Shown piece after piece: positions 1-8,186 of a stretch of DNA of 64,000 nucleotides. The DNA is from Candidatus Litorirhabdus singularis (lineage in GTDB: Bacteria; Pseudomonadota; Gammaproteobacteria; Pseudomonadales; Halieaceae). The notes under the pieces were generated by a model. It was given only the letters and a program-made list of their open reading frames with translations, was not told where the DNA came from and did no database searches. The stretch is taken from contig NZ_SHNN01000001.1 of assembly GCF_026262625.1 (NCBI RefSeq), positions 1,550,001 through 1,614,000 of the forward strand. Direction: 5' to 3'. The translations under genes and the position numbers were made by a program. Every line of letters begins with the position of its first letter. The stretch's first letter is position 1.

Positions 1-1
1 G

Positions 2-1276
2 GGGTTGCGGCCTATTGTTCTGGAGCGCGGTAAGGCGGTGCGCGAGCGCACCGCTGACACCTGGGCTTTCTGGCGCAAGGGGGAGCTGAAAACAGAGTCC
101 AATGTGCAGTATGGGGAAGGCGGCGCGGGAACCTTTTCGGACGGCAAGCTGTATAGCCAGGTCAAAGACAAACGCTTTCTTGGCCGCAAGGTGCAAATGG
201 AATTTGTTAAGGCCGGCGCACCGGAAGAAATACTCTATGTTAGCAAGCCGCATATCGGTACCTTCAAGCTGGTAAAGATGGTAGAAAATATTCGCGCCGA
301 GATTGTTCGTCTGGGCGGTGAAATCCGATTTTCAGAGAAGGTAGACCACCTACAATTTGAGTCAGAAGATACAGAAGAGTCGAAGCAGGTTACCGGGGTG
401 GTTTTAGCCAGTGGCGAAGTGTTGCACAGCCGCCATGTTGTGCTGGCCATTGGCCACAGTGCGCGAGACAGTTTCCAAATGTTGCAGGACCAGGGGGTGT
501 ACATAGAACCCAAGCCGTTCTCGATTGGTTTTCGCATAGAACATCCACAATCGGTTATCGATCGTGCGCGTTTTGGTAAACATGCCGGCCATCCAATTTT
601 GGGCGCGGCAGACTACAAATTGGTGCACCACTGCGATAACGGCCGCAGTGTATACAGTTTCTGCATGTGCCCGGGTGGCACGGTAGTTGCCGCAGCCTCA
701 GAGGAGGGCGGTTTGGTGACCAACGGTATGTCGCAATATTCTCGCAATGAACGCAACGCCAACTCAGCTATTGTGGTGGGTATAAGCCCAGAACAGGATT
801 ATCCGGGTGACCCATTGGCGGGAATCGACTTGCAGCGCACATTGGAGCGGCGTGCCTTCAAGCTGGGCGGATCAGATTACACGGCGCCGGCGCAATTGGT
901 CGGCGATTTTCTCGACAACAAACCTTCGAGTGAGTTGGCCGGGACCCAGCCCTCCTATAAGCCAGGCATCAAGCTCACCGATCTTTCAAGCTCATTACCA
1001 CCCTTTGCCATCGCCGCCATTCAAGAGGCGATCCCCGCGTTTGATAAGCAAATTAAAGGCTTCGCGATGCGCGACGCCATGCTCACCGCCGTTGAAACAC
1101 GCACCTCATCACCGATCTGTATAAAGCGCGATAAGCAGTTCGAGAGTATAAACACTCGGGGTTTGTATCCGGCCGGTGAGGGCGCAGGTTACGCGGGTGG
1201 AATTTTGTCTGCGGGTATTGATGGTATAAAGGTTGCTGAGGCTATCGCCTTGTCCTTGCTTCCGCCGTCTAGCTGA
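2..1276 (+). CDS. NAD(P)/FAD-dependent dehydrogenase, 5'-truncated by window edge
   Basis: The frame is open from the window edge. The TTG at 5 is not a believable start, because the first visible residues already sit inside the FAD-binding N-terminal domain and the GxGxxG dinucleotide loop must lie upstream. The visible part resembles the uncharacterised FAD-dependent dehydrogenases of COG2509. It has a glycine-rich GEGGAGTFSDGKLY stretch near the visible start, an AIGHSARD stretch near residue 148, and a C-terminal LYPAGEGAGYAGGILSAG segment typical of the family's flavin-binding end. These proteins are thought to be cytoplasmic flavoenzymes with no agreed substrate. No partner gene is visible downstream; the next gene is on the opposite strand. 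Confidence 0.8.
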   Translation, partial: GLRPIVLERGKAVRERTADTWAFWRKGELKTESNVQYGEGGAGTFSDGKLYSQVKDKRFLGRKVQMEFVKAGAPEEILYVSKPHIGTFKLVKMVENIRAEIVRLGGEIRFSEKVDHLQFESEDTEESKQVTGVVLASGEVLHSRHVVLAIGHSARDSFQMLQDQGVYIEPKPFSIGFRIEHPQSVIDRARFGKHAGHPILGAADYKLVHHCDNGRSVYSFCMCPGGTVVAAASEEGGLVTNGMSQYSRNERNANSAIVVGISPEQDYPGDPLAGIDLQRTLERRAFKLGGSDYTAPAQLVGDFLDNKPSSELAGTQPSYKPGIKLTDLSSSLPPFAIAAIQEAIPAFDKQIKGFAMRDAMLTAVETRTSSPICIKRDKQFESINTRGLYPAGEGAGYAGGILSAGIDGIKVAEAIALSLLPPSS

Positions 1277-1331
1277 GAGTAACGGGTCTTTAGTTGTTAG
1301 CTAGTCGACTCGCGAGTCCGTCAGCAAGCGG

Positions 1332-1868
1332 CTACTTAATCCACTTTGCATACGGCGAGTTGGCAGTCGGAGTTTTCGTGCTTTCCGCAGTCTCAGCACT
1401 TTCGACTTGTTCGCCGCGATACTTAACCTGTAGCCCTTTAAGGAAGTAGCGCAGCACCTGATCTTTGCACTCGCGGTAGTTTCTGTGTCCCGGGCGCCGC
1501 ATAAACGAACTCAACTCGGGCGCTGAAAGTCTAAATCCGCCCAACGTTACCATGGCGATGATGTCCTCTGATTGCAGGTTCAGTGCAATTTTCAGCTTCA
1601 TCAAGACGATGTTGTTGGTCAGATGGTGCTCTGGTTCCGGCTGGGGGCCAGGCCTTTTACCGCGCTTTTCACTAATCAGACCATTGAGAAATGTGGCGAG
1701 GGTGCGGCCGTTACAATCTTCGTAGGCAGGGTCATCGTCCTTTAACAGCCAGGCAATAATGTCCCCGCGCTTAACCTGCAAGTCTGCGAGTGCGAAGATC
1801 GCTATCATTTTCGCGTCATTGAAGTCGAAGATGTAGCGGATACGCCGTAAAACATCGTTATTTGTCAT
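1332..1868 (-). CDS. DUF1456 family protein (YehS-like)
   Basis: This 178-residue protein contains two copies of the roughly 65-residue DUF1456 repeat. The first begins MTNNDVLRRIRYIFDFND and the second NNIVLMKLKIALNL; each holds an LRxIR/LKxKIAL helix followed by a hydrophobic segment. The open frame continues 97 codons upstream, but the ATG at 1868 is chosen because it begins exactly at the conserved domain start, and the upstream extension would overlap the divergent dehydrogenase gene. The C-terminal tail after residue 150 is Ser/Thr/Glu-rich and looks disordered. The function of the family is unknown; E. coli YehS is the reference member. It is divergently transcribed from the SDR gene at 2062, with about 190 bases between the two starts. 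Confidence 0.8.
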   Translation of the reverse strand: MTNNDVLRRIRYIFDFNDAKMIAIFALADLQVKRGDIIAWLLKDDDPAYEDCNGRTLATFLNGLISEKRGKRPGPQPEPEHHLTNNIVLMKLKIALNLQSEDIIAMVTLGGFRLSAPELSSFMRRPGHRNYRECKDQVLRYFLKGLQVKYRGEQVESAETAESTKTPTANSPYAKWIK

Positions 1869-2061
1869 GGCGCTAGTCTGCTGGGGTGGGCGGTAAAGGT
1901 CAACAATAGTGGCAGTGGACCGGTCGCTGACCGACTCCTGTGCGTCCTTGGCCTCGAAATTCATGTTAGCGGAGCATATTTTGTAAACACGCGCTGAGAA
2001 TTGATTCGGGGTTTGTTCTACTATGCGGGGTAACAATAACCAGCACAGTAGGGAAATACCA

Positions 2062-2898
2062 ATGGCAGGACGTTTAGAAGGCAAAGTAGCAGCTATTACC
2101 GGGGCGGCAAGTGGGTTTGGGGCAGCCGCAGCAAGGCGGTTCGTGCTCGAGGGCGCCAAAGTAGTGATGGGCGATATACAGGATGCGCCGGGACAGGCAC
2201 TTGCGGATGAGTTAGGTGATGCCGCGCGTTATGTGCACTGTGATGTAACCATCGAAGAACAAGTTGCCAATATGGTTGATACCGCAGTATCGGAATTCGG
2301 TCAGTTGGACATTATGTATAACAATGCTGGCATCGTTGGCTCTGTAGGCCCCATTGCCACCACTCCTGCGGATGAGTGGAAGCGCACGTTTGATATTCAC
2401 GTCCATGGTACTTTCTACGGGTGCAAGCATGCAGCACGCGTGATGATTCCCAGAAAGGCTGGCTCCATTGTCAGCATGACCAGTACCGCGGGCATTATGG
2501 GTGGTCTTGGGCCGCACGCCTACGCGGCCGCCAAGCACGCTATTGTGGGTATTACCAAAAATGTTGCGGCCGAGCTGGCCCAGCACGGTATTCGGGTCAA
2601 CTGCATTGCACCAGCAGGCATGGCGACGGCGATGGTCGCGGCCTTGAGCGGTGATCATACGGCGATTGAAGAAACAGAGAAGGCCCTGGCCTTGGCGTCC
2701 CCCCTTAAAGGGCGAGGAGGACGGGCCGATGACGTGGTGAATGCAGCATTGTGGCTGGCATCAGATGAAGCGGGCTATACTTCTGGCCACACGCTGACAA
2801 CAGATGCCGGCTACACGACCGGAGCTGCCTTCCCCACGCCGTTTGCTGAACGCGAGGATTTTGTTGCAGAGGCCGGCAAGCGCGGCATGGACAGCTGA
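2062..2898 (+). CDS. short-chain dehydrogenase/reductase (SDR)
   Basis: This 278-residue classical SDR oxidises or reduces an alcohol/ketone with NAD(P). The Rossmann motif TGAASGFG follows the N-terminal strand, NNAG lies near residue 90, the catalytic Ser is in SMTSTAG, and YAAAKHA supplies the Tyr-x3-Lys pair. The C-terminal GYTSGHTLTTDAGYT segment is typical. The D in the VMGDIQD stretch at the end of beta-2 favours NAD over NADP. The ATG at 2062 is preferred to the longer frame at 2023 because it has AGGGAAA upstream and begins directly before the Rossmann fold. The substrate cannot be read from sequence; the protein is probably cytoplasmic and monocistronic. Confidence 0.85.
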   Translation: MAGRLEGKVAAITGAASGFGAAAARRFVLEGAKVVMGDIQDAPGQALADELGDAARYVHCDVTIEEQVANMVDTAVSEFGQLDIMYNNAGIVGSVGPIATTPADEWKRTFDIHVHGTFYGCKHAARVMIPRKAGSIVSMTSTAGIMGGLGPHAYAAAKHAIVGITKNVAAELAQHGIRVNCIAPAGMATAMVAALSGDHTAIEETEKALALASPLKGRGGRADDVVNAALWLASDEAGYTSGHTLTTDAGYTTGAAFPTPFAEREDFVAEAGKRGMDS

Positions 2899-2984
2899 TT
2901 CGCAGCGGAGCACTTAAAGCCACCGGCGTAAGCTGTTGTGCTTGATGGCTATACACCACGAGCTTGTTCCACTATGTTTGGCGT

Positions 2985-3389
2985 ATGGAATGTCGACAAC
3001 TCATGGTTTTTCTTGCGCTGACAGCTAGCGTGTATGCTCAGGCTCAGCCCGGTGAATCACCTTGGAGAGCAGCCCCTGTCTGGCCAACACATCTGGAATA
3101 CCGGAGTCAGGATGCCGAGAAACCCGTTAGCCCTGCGCCTGATCCCGGGTTTACGATTCAGGTGGGGGCCTTTCGTGATCGTGCAACAGCCATGTCCAAA
3201 GCTGCAACCTTAGGCTCTGCCTCTGTGAAGGTAGAGCGTACGCTGCGGAACGGAGAGAGCTGGTACTTGGTATTACTGGGTGCTTACGCGACGAAAGTGG
3301 AGGCTCTTGCAGGTGAGGGTCTTTATCTTTCCGCCAACCCCGGAGCTGACACCTGGGTAAGGACTATGCCTGAGTCGCTGGCTAGATAG
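2985..3389 (+). CDS. small secreted SPOR-domain protein
   Basis: This protein of about 134 residues has an N-terminal hydrophobic segment (MVFLALTASVYAQA) that looks like a Sec signal peptide. A short proline-rich linker is followed by a SPOR-type domain from about residue 65 (FTIQVGAFRDRATAMSKAA through WYLVLLGAYATKVEA). SPOR domains bind denuded peptidoglycan glycan strands, often at the septum. The start is uncertain between ATG 2985, ATG 3003 and a TTG at 2964; none has a strong ribosome binding site. It lies 57 bases before the phospholipase D-like lipoprotein in the same orientation, so cotranscription is possible. Confidence 0.65.
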   Translation: MECRQLMVFLALTASVYAQAQPGESPWRAAPVWPTHLEYRSQDAEKPVSPAPDPGFTIQVGAFRDRATAMSKAATLGSASVKVERTLRNGESWYLVLLGAYATKVEALAGEGLYLSANPGADTWVRTMPESLAR

Positions 3390-3446
3390 TATTGACGTAA
3401 TGGGAACTGTATGACCTCCGTTTACAAAGCTCACGTAGCTCTGCTC

Positions 3447-4967
3447 ATGAAATATTGGCCGTCAAAGGCCCCGTTACTGCTGGCTCTGGTGCTTGTCCTG
3501 ACTGCCTGTTCAGCGGGGCTCCAACCAGTTGTTGCACCGGTCGAGATGACCCCCGAACCCTCCCAAGCGAGTGAATGGCAGGAGCTCGAGGCGGTGCGTC
3601 AGGGCGATTGGTTTCACCTCCTGAACGCCGGGGGTGAGGCGCTCGACTGGCGCCTGCGTGCCATCGACAGCGCGGTCAGTAGCATCGATATGCAGACCTT
3701 TATCTGGGATCTTGATAGTTCTGGAGCGGCGATAAAGGAGCATTTGTTGGCGGCCGCGCGGCGTGGTGTGGTGGTTAAGGTGCTGGTGGATGACTCACTG
3801 GTTCTTGACGCCGACCAGGAACTGCTCGATATCGATCAACATGCCAGCATTGCGCTGAAAGTGTTTAACCCCTTTAAACGACGCTCCAATCAGGCTGTAT
3901 TGCGCGAGGTGCTTAACCTGGGCGAGTTTCACCGGCTCGATCATCGTATGCACAATAAGGTAATGGTGATTGATAACCGGGTTGCGGTGCTGGGCGGGCG
4001 CAACCTGGCCGACCATTACTTTGGTTTTAGTGAAAGCGATAACTTTCGCGATATGGAAATAGTCGTCGGAGGGCCTGTGGTGCAGCAGTTGGCCGACGGC
4101 TTTGATCGCTACTGGAACAATGGCTGGTCGTTCCCCGTTGCAGTCGCCATCGAGCAACGTGCCGCAATGGACTCAGCTCCCGCTCCGCCATTGGCCGACC
4201 TAGCGCCGCCTGGCGCTCACCAGGAGCAGCACCCGCAAGACCGAATAGCAGCATGGCTGGAGTTGGTGCAGGGCGCACATGCTGGCTCAGCGCGCCTGCT
4301 GCTGGACTCGCCGCCGGCGGACGACCTCACCGCACCCGAGCAGGCGCCCACGGAGTTGGGCGAACAACTGATCCTTGAGATTGACGCCGCTACCCGAGAG
4401 GTGTGGCTCATTTCAGCCTACCTGATTCCTACCCCCGAGCTGGAGCACGCAATACAGCGTGCTCGGGAGCGCGGAGTAAGAGTGCGAATACTGACCAATT
4501 CTATTAATTCCAATAATCATTTGTTGGCCCACAGTGCCTATCGCAATCACGCCAGAAGCCTGGTGGAAATGGGTGCAGAAGTGCATGAAGTGCGGTTTGA
4601 CGCCTTAGACCGTGATCTTTATATCGAATCACCGGTGGCCGAAAAATCCTTGAGCCTGCATGCGAAAATGATCGTGTTCGATAATGACCGTGTTTTCGTT
4701 GGCAGTGCCAATCTGGATCCTCGCTCTTTGCACATCAATACGGAAATGGGGTTGATTATTCACAGTGCCACTTTTAATGCAGAGGTGCGGGAGGCGTTCG
4801 AGCCTGATTTTTCCCTGCGCAACGCATGGCGCTTAGAATTGAATTCCGAGCAGCAGATGACCTGGGTTTCTGATAGCGAAACGCTTAGCCGACAGCCCGC
4901 GCATTCGTTTATGCGTCGTATCGAAGATTGGTTCTTGAGCCTGCTGCCAATTGAAGGTGAGATGTAG
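3447..4967 (+). CDS. phospholipase D-family lipoprotein (cardiolipin synthase-like)
   Basis: This 506-residue protein carries two HKD active-site motifs, HNKVMVIDN with H169/K171 and HAKMIVFDN with H405/K407. Each is followed by the family's Gly/Asn segment (GGRNLAD and GSANLDP). This is the two-motif layout of bacterial PLD/cardiolipin-synthase enzymes, which act on phosphodiester bonds of phospholipids. The ATG at 3447 is chosen over 3411 because it begins a textbook lipoprotein signal (MKYWPSK, a hydrophobic run, then the lipobox LTAC with Cys21). It is therefore probably anchored to a membrane in the periplasm. A Pro/Ala-rich insert near residues 230-270 separates the two halves. Confidence 0.85.
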   Translation: MKYWPSKAPLLLALVLVLTACSAGLQPVVAPVEMTPEPSQASEWQELEAVRQGDWFHLLNAGGEALDWRLRAIDSAVSSIDMQTFIWDLDSSGAAIKEHLLAAARRGVVVKVLVDDSLVLDADQELLDIDQHASIALKVFNPFKRRSNQAVLREVLNLGEFHRLDHRMHNKVMVIDNRVAVLGGRNLADHYFGFSESDNFRDMEIVVGGPVVQQLADGFDRYWNNGWSFPVAVAIEQRAAMDSAPAPPLADLAPPGAHQEQHPQDRIAAWLELVQGAHAGSARLLLDSPPADDLTAPEQAPTELGEQLILEIDAATREVWLISAYLIPTPELEHAIQRARERGVRVRILTNSINSNNHLLAHSAYRNHARSLVEMGAEVHEVRFDALDRDLYIESPVAEKSLSLHAKMIVFDNDRVFVGSANLDPRSLHINTEMGLIIHSATFNAEVREAFEPDFSLRNAWRLELNSEQQMTWVSDSETLSRQPAHSFMRRIEDWFLSLLPIEGEM

Positions 4968-5314
4968 CGCGAGTGATCGTAAATAGCGCCACCCTGTGCC
5001 TGCGCATGGGTATCTGGGGTAATAATCGATGGCGCAAGCAAGTGCCGGCAGCGAACGGCTAACCGTATGATTCTGTTGATTATTTACTAAATCGGCATGA
5101 GCCGGTGGAAAGCCCTATCTTTTACGGCACGCGTTGGTATAGTGCACCCCGTCCTGGCGCACTTCGGTCTGCGCCTAGCATCACCGCCACAGCCTGTGGT
5201 GGTTGATATCATTGTAAAATCCAAGCCTGGACCGAGCCATTCGCGAGTACGTCGTTACTAAGTCGCTTTTTGGTCAGGCGCTCTCTAATAGAGAGAATCA
5301 GGAGCAAGACATAC
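4968..5314 (+). promoter_or_regulatory. structured leader upstream of rhlE
   Basis: No gene is seen in this 347-base gap. It contains three inverted repeats on the rhlE strand. Positions 5156-5175 have GGCGCA and TGCGCC around an 8-base loop containing TTCG. Positions 5183-5203 have a 9-base-pair stem ACCGCCACA/TGTGGTGGT with one G-U pair and a 3-base loop. Positions 5281-5295 have CTCTCT-AAT-AGAGAG directly before the Shine-Dalgarno sequence AGGAG. No clear sigma-70 promoter could be assigned. The hairpins could be an RNA leader controlling the helicase mRNA, or the first two could end the upstream transcript; they lack a T-run. Confidence 0.4.
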
Positions 5315-6646
5315 ATGTTATTTAAAGATCTCGGCCTCTCGGCTGAACTTCTGCGCGCCATTGAAAAACAAGGTTACGATAGTGCGACCCCAATCCAGGA
5401 ACAAGCCATACCGTTGGTAATGGAAGGTAGGGACGTTTTGGCCGGAGCCCAGACCGGCACCGGCAAAACTGCCGGCTTTACCCTGCCGGTACTGCAGCTT
5501 TTGCAAAACAACTACACCGAAAGCAACAAACGTCATCCCAAAGTGTTGGTATTGACGCCAACTCGCGAGCTGGCCGCTCAGGTGCATGAAAGCGTGCGCG
5601 ATTACGGGCAGTATTTACCATTTCGCTCTGCTGTCATTTTTGGCGGAGTAAGTATCAACCCGCAAAAGCAAAAGCTCATCAAGGGTGTCGATATAGTCGT
5701 AGCCACACCGGGTCGCCTGCTTGATCATGTGCAGCAGCGCAGTATTGATCTGTCCAAAGTAGAAATACTCATTCTGGACGAAGCGGACCGCATGCTGGAT
5801 ATGGGCTTTATCCGTGATATCCGCAAAATATTGAATGTGATTCCCAAGCAGCGTCAAACTCTGCTGTTCTCGGCCACGTTCTCACGTGAGATCAAAACGC
5901 TGGCCTCGGAATTTCTGCAGCAACCGGCGGAAATACAGGTCACACCGGAAAACACCGCCGTGGAACTGGTCAGTCAGACAGTTTATCCCGTCGACAAGAA
6001 GCGCAAGCGTGAGTTGTTGTCACACAAAATCAGTGATGAATCCTGGCAGCAGGTGCTGGTATTTACCCGCACCAAGCACGGCGCCAACAAGCTGACGGAA
6101 CAGCTAGCCGATGATGGTATTACTGCAGCCGCGATCCACGGCAACAAGTCGCAGGGTGCAAGAACCAAAGCACTGGCTGGCTTCAAGGCTGGCGACGTCA
6201 GGGTTTTGGTCGCTACCGATATTGCAGCCCGCGGTATCGACATCGACAAACTGCCACATGTGGTCAATTTTGAACTGCCAAATATTCCTGAAGACTACGT
6301 GCATCGTATCGGGCGCACGGCACGAGCCGGTCAGCAGGGCAATGCCATGTCGCTGGTATGTGTTGATGAGTTGAAGCTACTGAGAGATATCGAGAAGCTG
6401 CTGGGTAAGAATATTGAGAAGATCAACTTGCCTGGCTATGACATCGACCCCAGCATCAAAGCTGAGCCTATCGTGAACGGTCGCGGCGGTGGTGGTGGCG
6501 GTCGTGGTCGCAGCAATGGCGGCGGCGGTCGCGGCAATGGTTCGCGCGGTCGAGCCGGGTCGGGTGCGGGTAATTCAGGCGCCCGTGGTAATCACACCGG
6601 CGGCTCGAGAGCACGTTCAAGCAATGGCAACCAGCGTGCTGGCTAG
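5315..6646 (+). CDS. rhlE: ATP-dependent DEAD-box RNA helicase RhlE
   Basis: This 443-residue RNA helicase unwinds RNA duplexes in ribosome assembly and RNA turnover. All DEAD-box motifs are visible in order: the Q motif ([13 protein letters not shown]), motif I AQTGTGKT, Ia PTRELAAQ, Ib TPGRLLD, II DEAD, III SAT, and C-terminal-domain motifs including [12 protein letters not shown] and [10 protein letters not shown]. From about residue 385 the tail becomes Gly/Arg-rich (repeated RGG/RGR-like units), an RNA-binding feature common in RhlE proteins. The ATG at 5315 is preceded by AGGAG and starts exactly at the family N-terminus (LFKDLGLS), so the 15-codon upstream extension is discounted. It follows a leader with several hairpins. 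Confidence 0.93.
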   Translation: MLFKDLGLSAELLRAIEKQGYDSATPIQEQAIPLVMEGRDVLAGAQTGTGKTAGFTLPVLQLLQNNYTESNKRHPKVLVLTPTRELAAQVHESVRDYGQYLPFRSAVIFGGVSINPQKQKLIKGVDIVVATPGRLLDHVQQRSIDLSKVEILILDEADRMLDMGFIRDIRKILNVIPKQRQTLLFSATFSREIKTLASEFLQQPAEIQVTPENTAVELVSQTVYPVDKKRKRELLSHKISDESWQQVLVFTRTKHGANKLTEQLADDGITAAAIHGNKSQGARTKALAGFKAGDVRVLVATDIAARGIDIDKLPHVVNFELPNIPEDYVHRIGRTARAGQQGNAMSLVCVDELKLLRDIEKLLGKNIEKINLPGYDIDPSIKAEPIVNGRGGGGGGRGRSNGGGGRGNGSRGRAGSGAGNSGARGNHTGGSRARSSNGNQRAG

Positions 6647-6717
6647 TATTTCCTTGTCGCTGCCTCGGATGTTCGTGTTTTTACCGGGGCGGCACTATCC
6701 GCCATCAGCTGTCTATC

Positions 6718-7116
6718 ATGAAAAATTGTAACCAGTGCGGTAAGTGCTGTCTTCAGTACAGCGATGGTGGTTTATCCGCTACTGCCGAAGAAATCGAGAG
6801 TTGGGAGATATTTAATCCCGCCATTGCTGATTATGTCGTCAATGGTCAAATCTGGATGGACCCCACTACGGGTGAGCAACTGACTCGCTGTCCCTGGCTG
6901 GAGGAACTGTCACCCAGTTCGGGCTCTACTGCTATCAAGTATGGCTGTCGTATTTACCATAATCGTCCTCAAGACTGCCGCCACTACCCGGTCTCGATCG
7001 CCGATATGGTGCGCGATGATTGTGAGATGATAGAAGCGGGAGATCTTGATGAGCCCAGGAAGGCACAGATAGTACTCGACAAACTGATGGCTGACAGCCG
7101 TCCACCACTACATTGA
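6718..7116 (+). CDS. YkgJ-type cysteine-cluster protein
   Basis: This 132-residue protein begins with CNQCGKCC, the CxxCxxCC signature of the YkgJ/Fe-S oxidoreductase-like family. Later conserved residues are CPWL near residue 60, GCRIYHNRPQDCRHYP near residues 80-95 and a further Cys. These residues are expected to bind zinc or an iron-sulfur cluster. The biochemical role of the family is not settled. The next gene, a 57-residue ORF, begins 21 bases downstream, so the two are probably cotranscribed. A second, YcgN-like member of the same superfamily lies at 50857-51324. Confidence 0.8.
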   Translation: MKNCNQCGKCCLQYSDGGLSATAEEIESWEIFNPAIADYVVNGQIWMDPTTGEQLTRCPWLEELSPSSGSTAIKYGCRIYHNRPQDCRHYPVSIADMVRDDCEMIEAGDLDEPRKAQIVLDKLMADSRPPLH

Positions 7117-7137
7117 GAAACAGTTAGAAGGGGCGCA

Positions 7138-7311
7138 ATGATGTCCAGCCAGATTGTTAAGTTTGAAATTGAAAAAGAAACCAAGAATAGCGTGCGCTAT
7201 AAAGAGGTTCCCGCCGAGGGTCAGGCTCCCATCGTCGGCAGCCTGTATGTGCAAAAGTGGTTTGCAGGCAATACCAAGAACCTTGAAGTAAGCATAAAAA
7301 AGCTGGATTAG
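7138..7311 (+). CDS. conserved-looking 57-residue protein, function unknown
   Basis: This short reading frame starts with ATG ATG after an AGAAGGGG Shine-Dalgarno-like stretch and ends with TAG at 7309. The product begins MMSSQIVKFEIEKETKN and contains GSLYVQKWF in the middle. The pattern of alternating charged/hydrophobic residues, with a likely small beta-rich fold, resembles small uncharacterised proteins I recall from many bacteria (ETKN... then LYVQK). I cannot name a domain. The tight spacing behind the cysteine-cluster gene supports translation. Confidence 0.6.
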   Translation: MMSSQIVKFEIEKETKNSVRYKEVPAEGQAPIVGSLYVQKWFAGNTKNLEVSIKKLD

Positions 7312-7330
7312 CCGCGCTATCATCACACCT

Positions 7331-7348
7331 GGCCGGCTAGAGCCGGCC
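7331..7348. repeat. perfect inverted repeat GGCCGGCT-AG-AGCCGGCC
   Basis: An 18-base near-palindrome lies 19 bases after the stop of the small ORF and about 145 bases before the TetR-family gene. There is no T-run after it, so a classical terminator is not certain. As a palindrome upstream of a TetR-family regulator it could also be an operator. Both readings are inference. Confidence 0.4.
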
Positions 7349-7491
7349 CTCAACGCCGATCAACAGCACTCAATGTTGGCTGGCGCCCGATATTCGTTAA
7401 ACACCGCAAATACCTGATTCATATCAACACCAGGCACGCCTGTGTACAGGAATGATTGCCAATTGATGCCGTTATAGTAGAAACTGACACC

Positions 7492-8169
7492 ATGTCAGAT
7501 ATCGAAGCCTACTCGACCCGTTTACGCGGCGCCGCGAAACCCTCCACAAAAATCGGTAAATCCGATCGTACGCGGGCAGCGATACTGGATGCGGCGCTGG
7601 ATTTTGTCTGGTCGCAGCCGTTTCATGAAATGACGGTCGGTTCGCTGATGGCCACAACCGGCGTTAGCCGTTCGGCGTTTTACCAGTACTTCCGTGACCT
7701 GCACGCAGTGATGGAGGCCTTACTGGATATGCTGGCTGCTGAAATATCCGCTGTCGTTAAGCCCTGGTATGTGGGTGTAGGCGATCCCGTGGCCCTGCTG
7801 CACGAAACGGTGTCTGAGCTGGTTCGCATTTGCTATAAGCGCGGTCCCTTCTTACGTGCGATATCCGATGCGGCCGCTACCGACAAACGGCTCGAGAAGG
7901 ACTGGCAGCAATTTATGAACGGTTTCGATGAAATGGGGGTTGCGCTGGTTACTCGTGATCAGGAGCAGGGTCTGATCCCGCAATTCGATCCACGTCCCGT
8001 GATCACCGCGCTCAACCGCCTCGATGTTTATACGATGATAGAGGCATTTGGGCGGCGCCCAAGAAGCAATCCGGAGCCGGTGCGAGAAGCGTTGTTCCGG
8101 GTCTGGGCTTCCACGCTTTATGGTGCTGAGTGGGTTGAAAAGGCCTCCTCGACGCTGGTCCGTAAATGA
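7492..8169 (+). CDS. TetR/AcrR-family transcriptional regulator
   Basis: This 225-residue protein has a TetR N-terminal helix-turn-helix at about residues 22-68: RAAILDAALD, then MTVGSLMATTGVSRSAFYQYF. A diverged ligand-binding C-terminal domain follows. The ATG at 7492 is preferred to a TTG at 7456, since the usual Arg/Lys-rich lead to the HTH is retained. Its stop overlaps the ATG at 8166, and the next gene's better start is 17 bases downstream, so regulator and DUF1254 lipoprotein are probably in one transcript. It is the natural candidate regulator of the 8187-20117 secretory cluster; ligand unknown. Confidence 0.85.
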   Translation: MSDIEAYSTRLRGAAKPSTKIGKSDRTRAAILDAALDFVWSQPFHEMTVGSLMATTGVSRSAFYQYFRDLHAVMEALLDMLAAEISAVVKPWYVGVGDPVALLHETVSELVRICYKRGPFLRAISDAAATDKRLEKDWQQFMNGFDEMGVALVTRDQEQGLIPQFDPRPVITALNRLDVYTMIEAFGRRPRSNPEPVREALFRVWASTLYGAEWVEKASSTLVRK

Positions 8170-8186
8170 ATCATTTGGAGAATTCA

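Noticed and set aside
1869-2159. 97-codon N-terminal extension of the DUF1456 gene
   Set aside because: It overlaps the divergent SDR gene and lies outside the conserved domain.
6481-6640. G/C-rich low-complexity repeat as a separate element
   Set aside because: It encodes the Gly/Arg-rich tail of RhlE; frames on both strands here are shadows.
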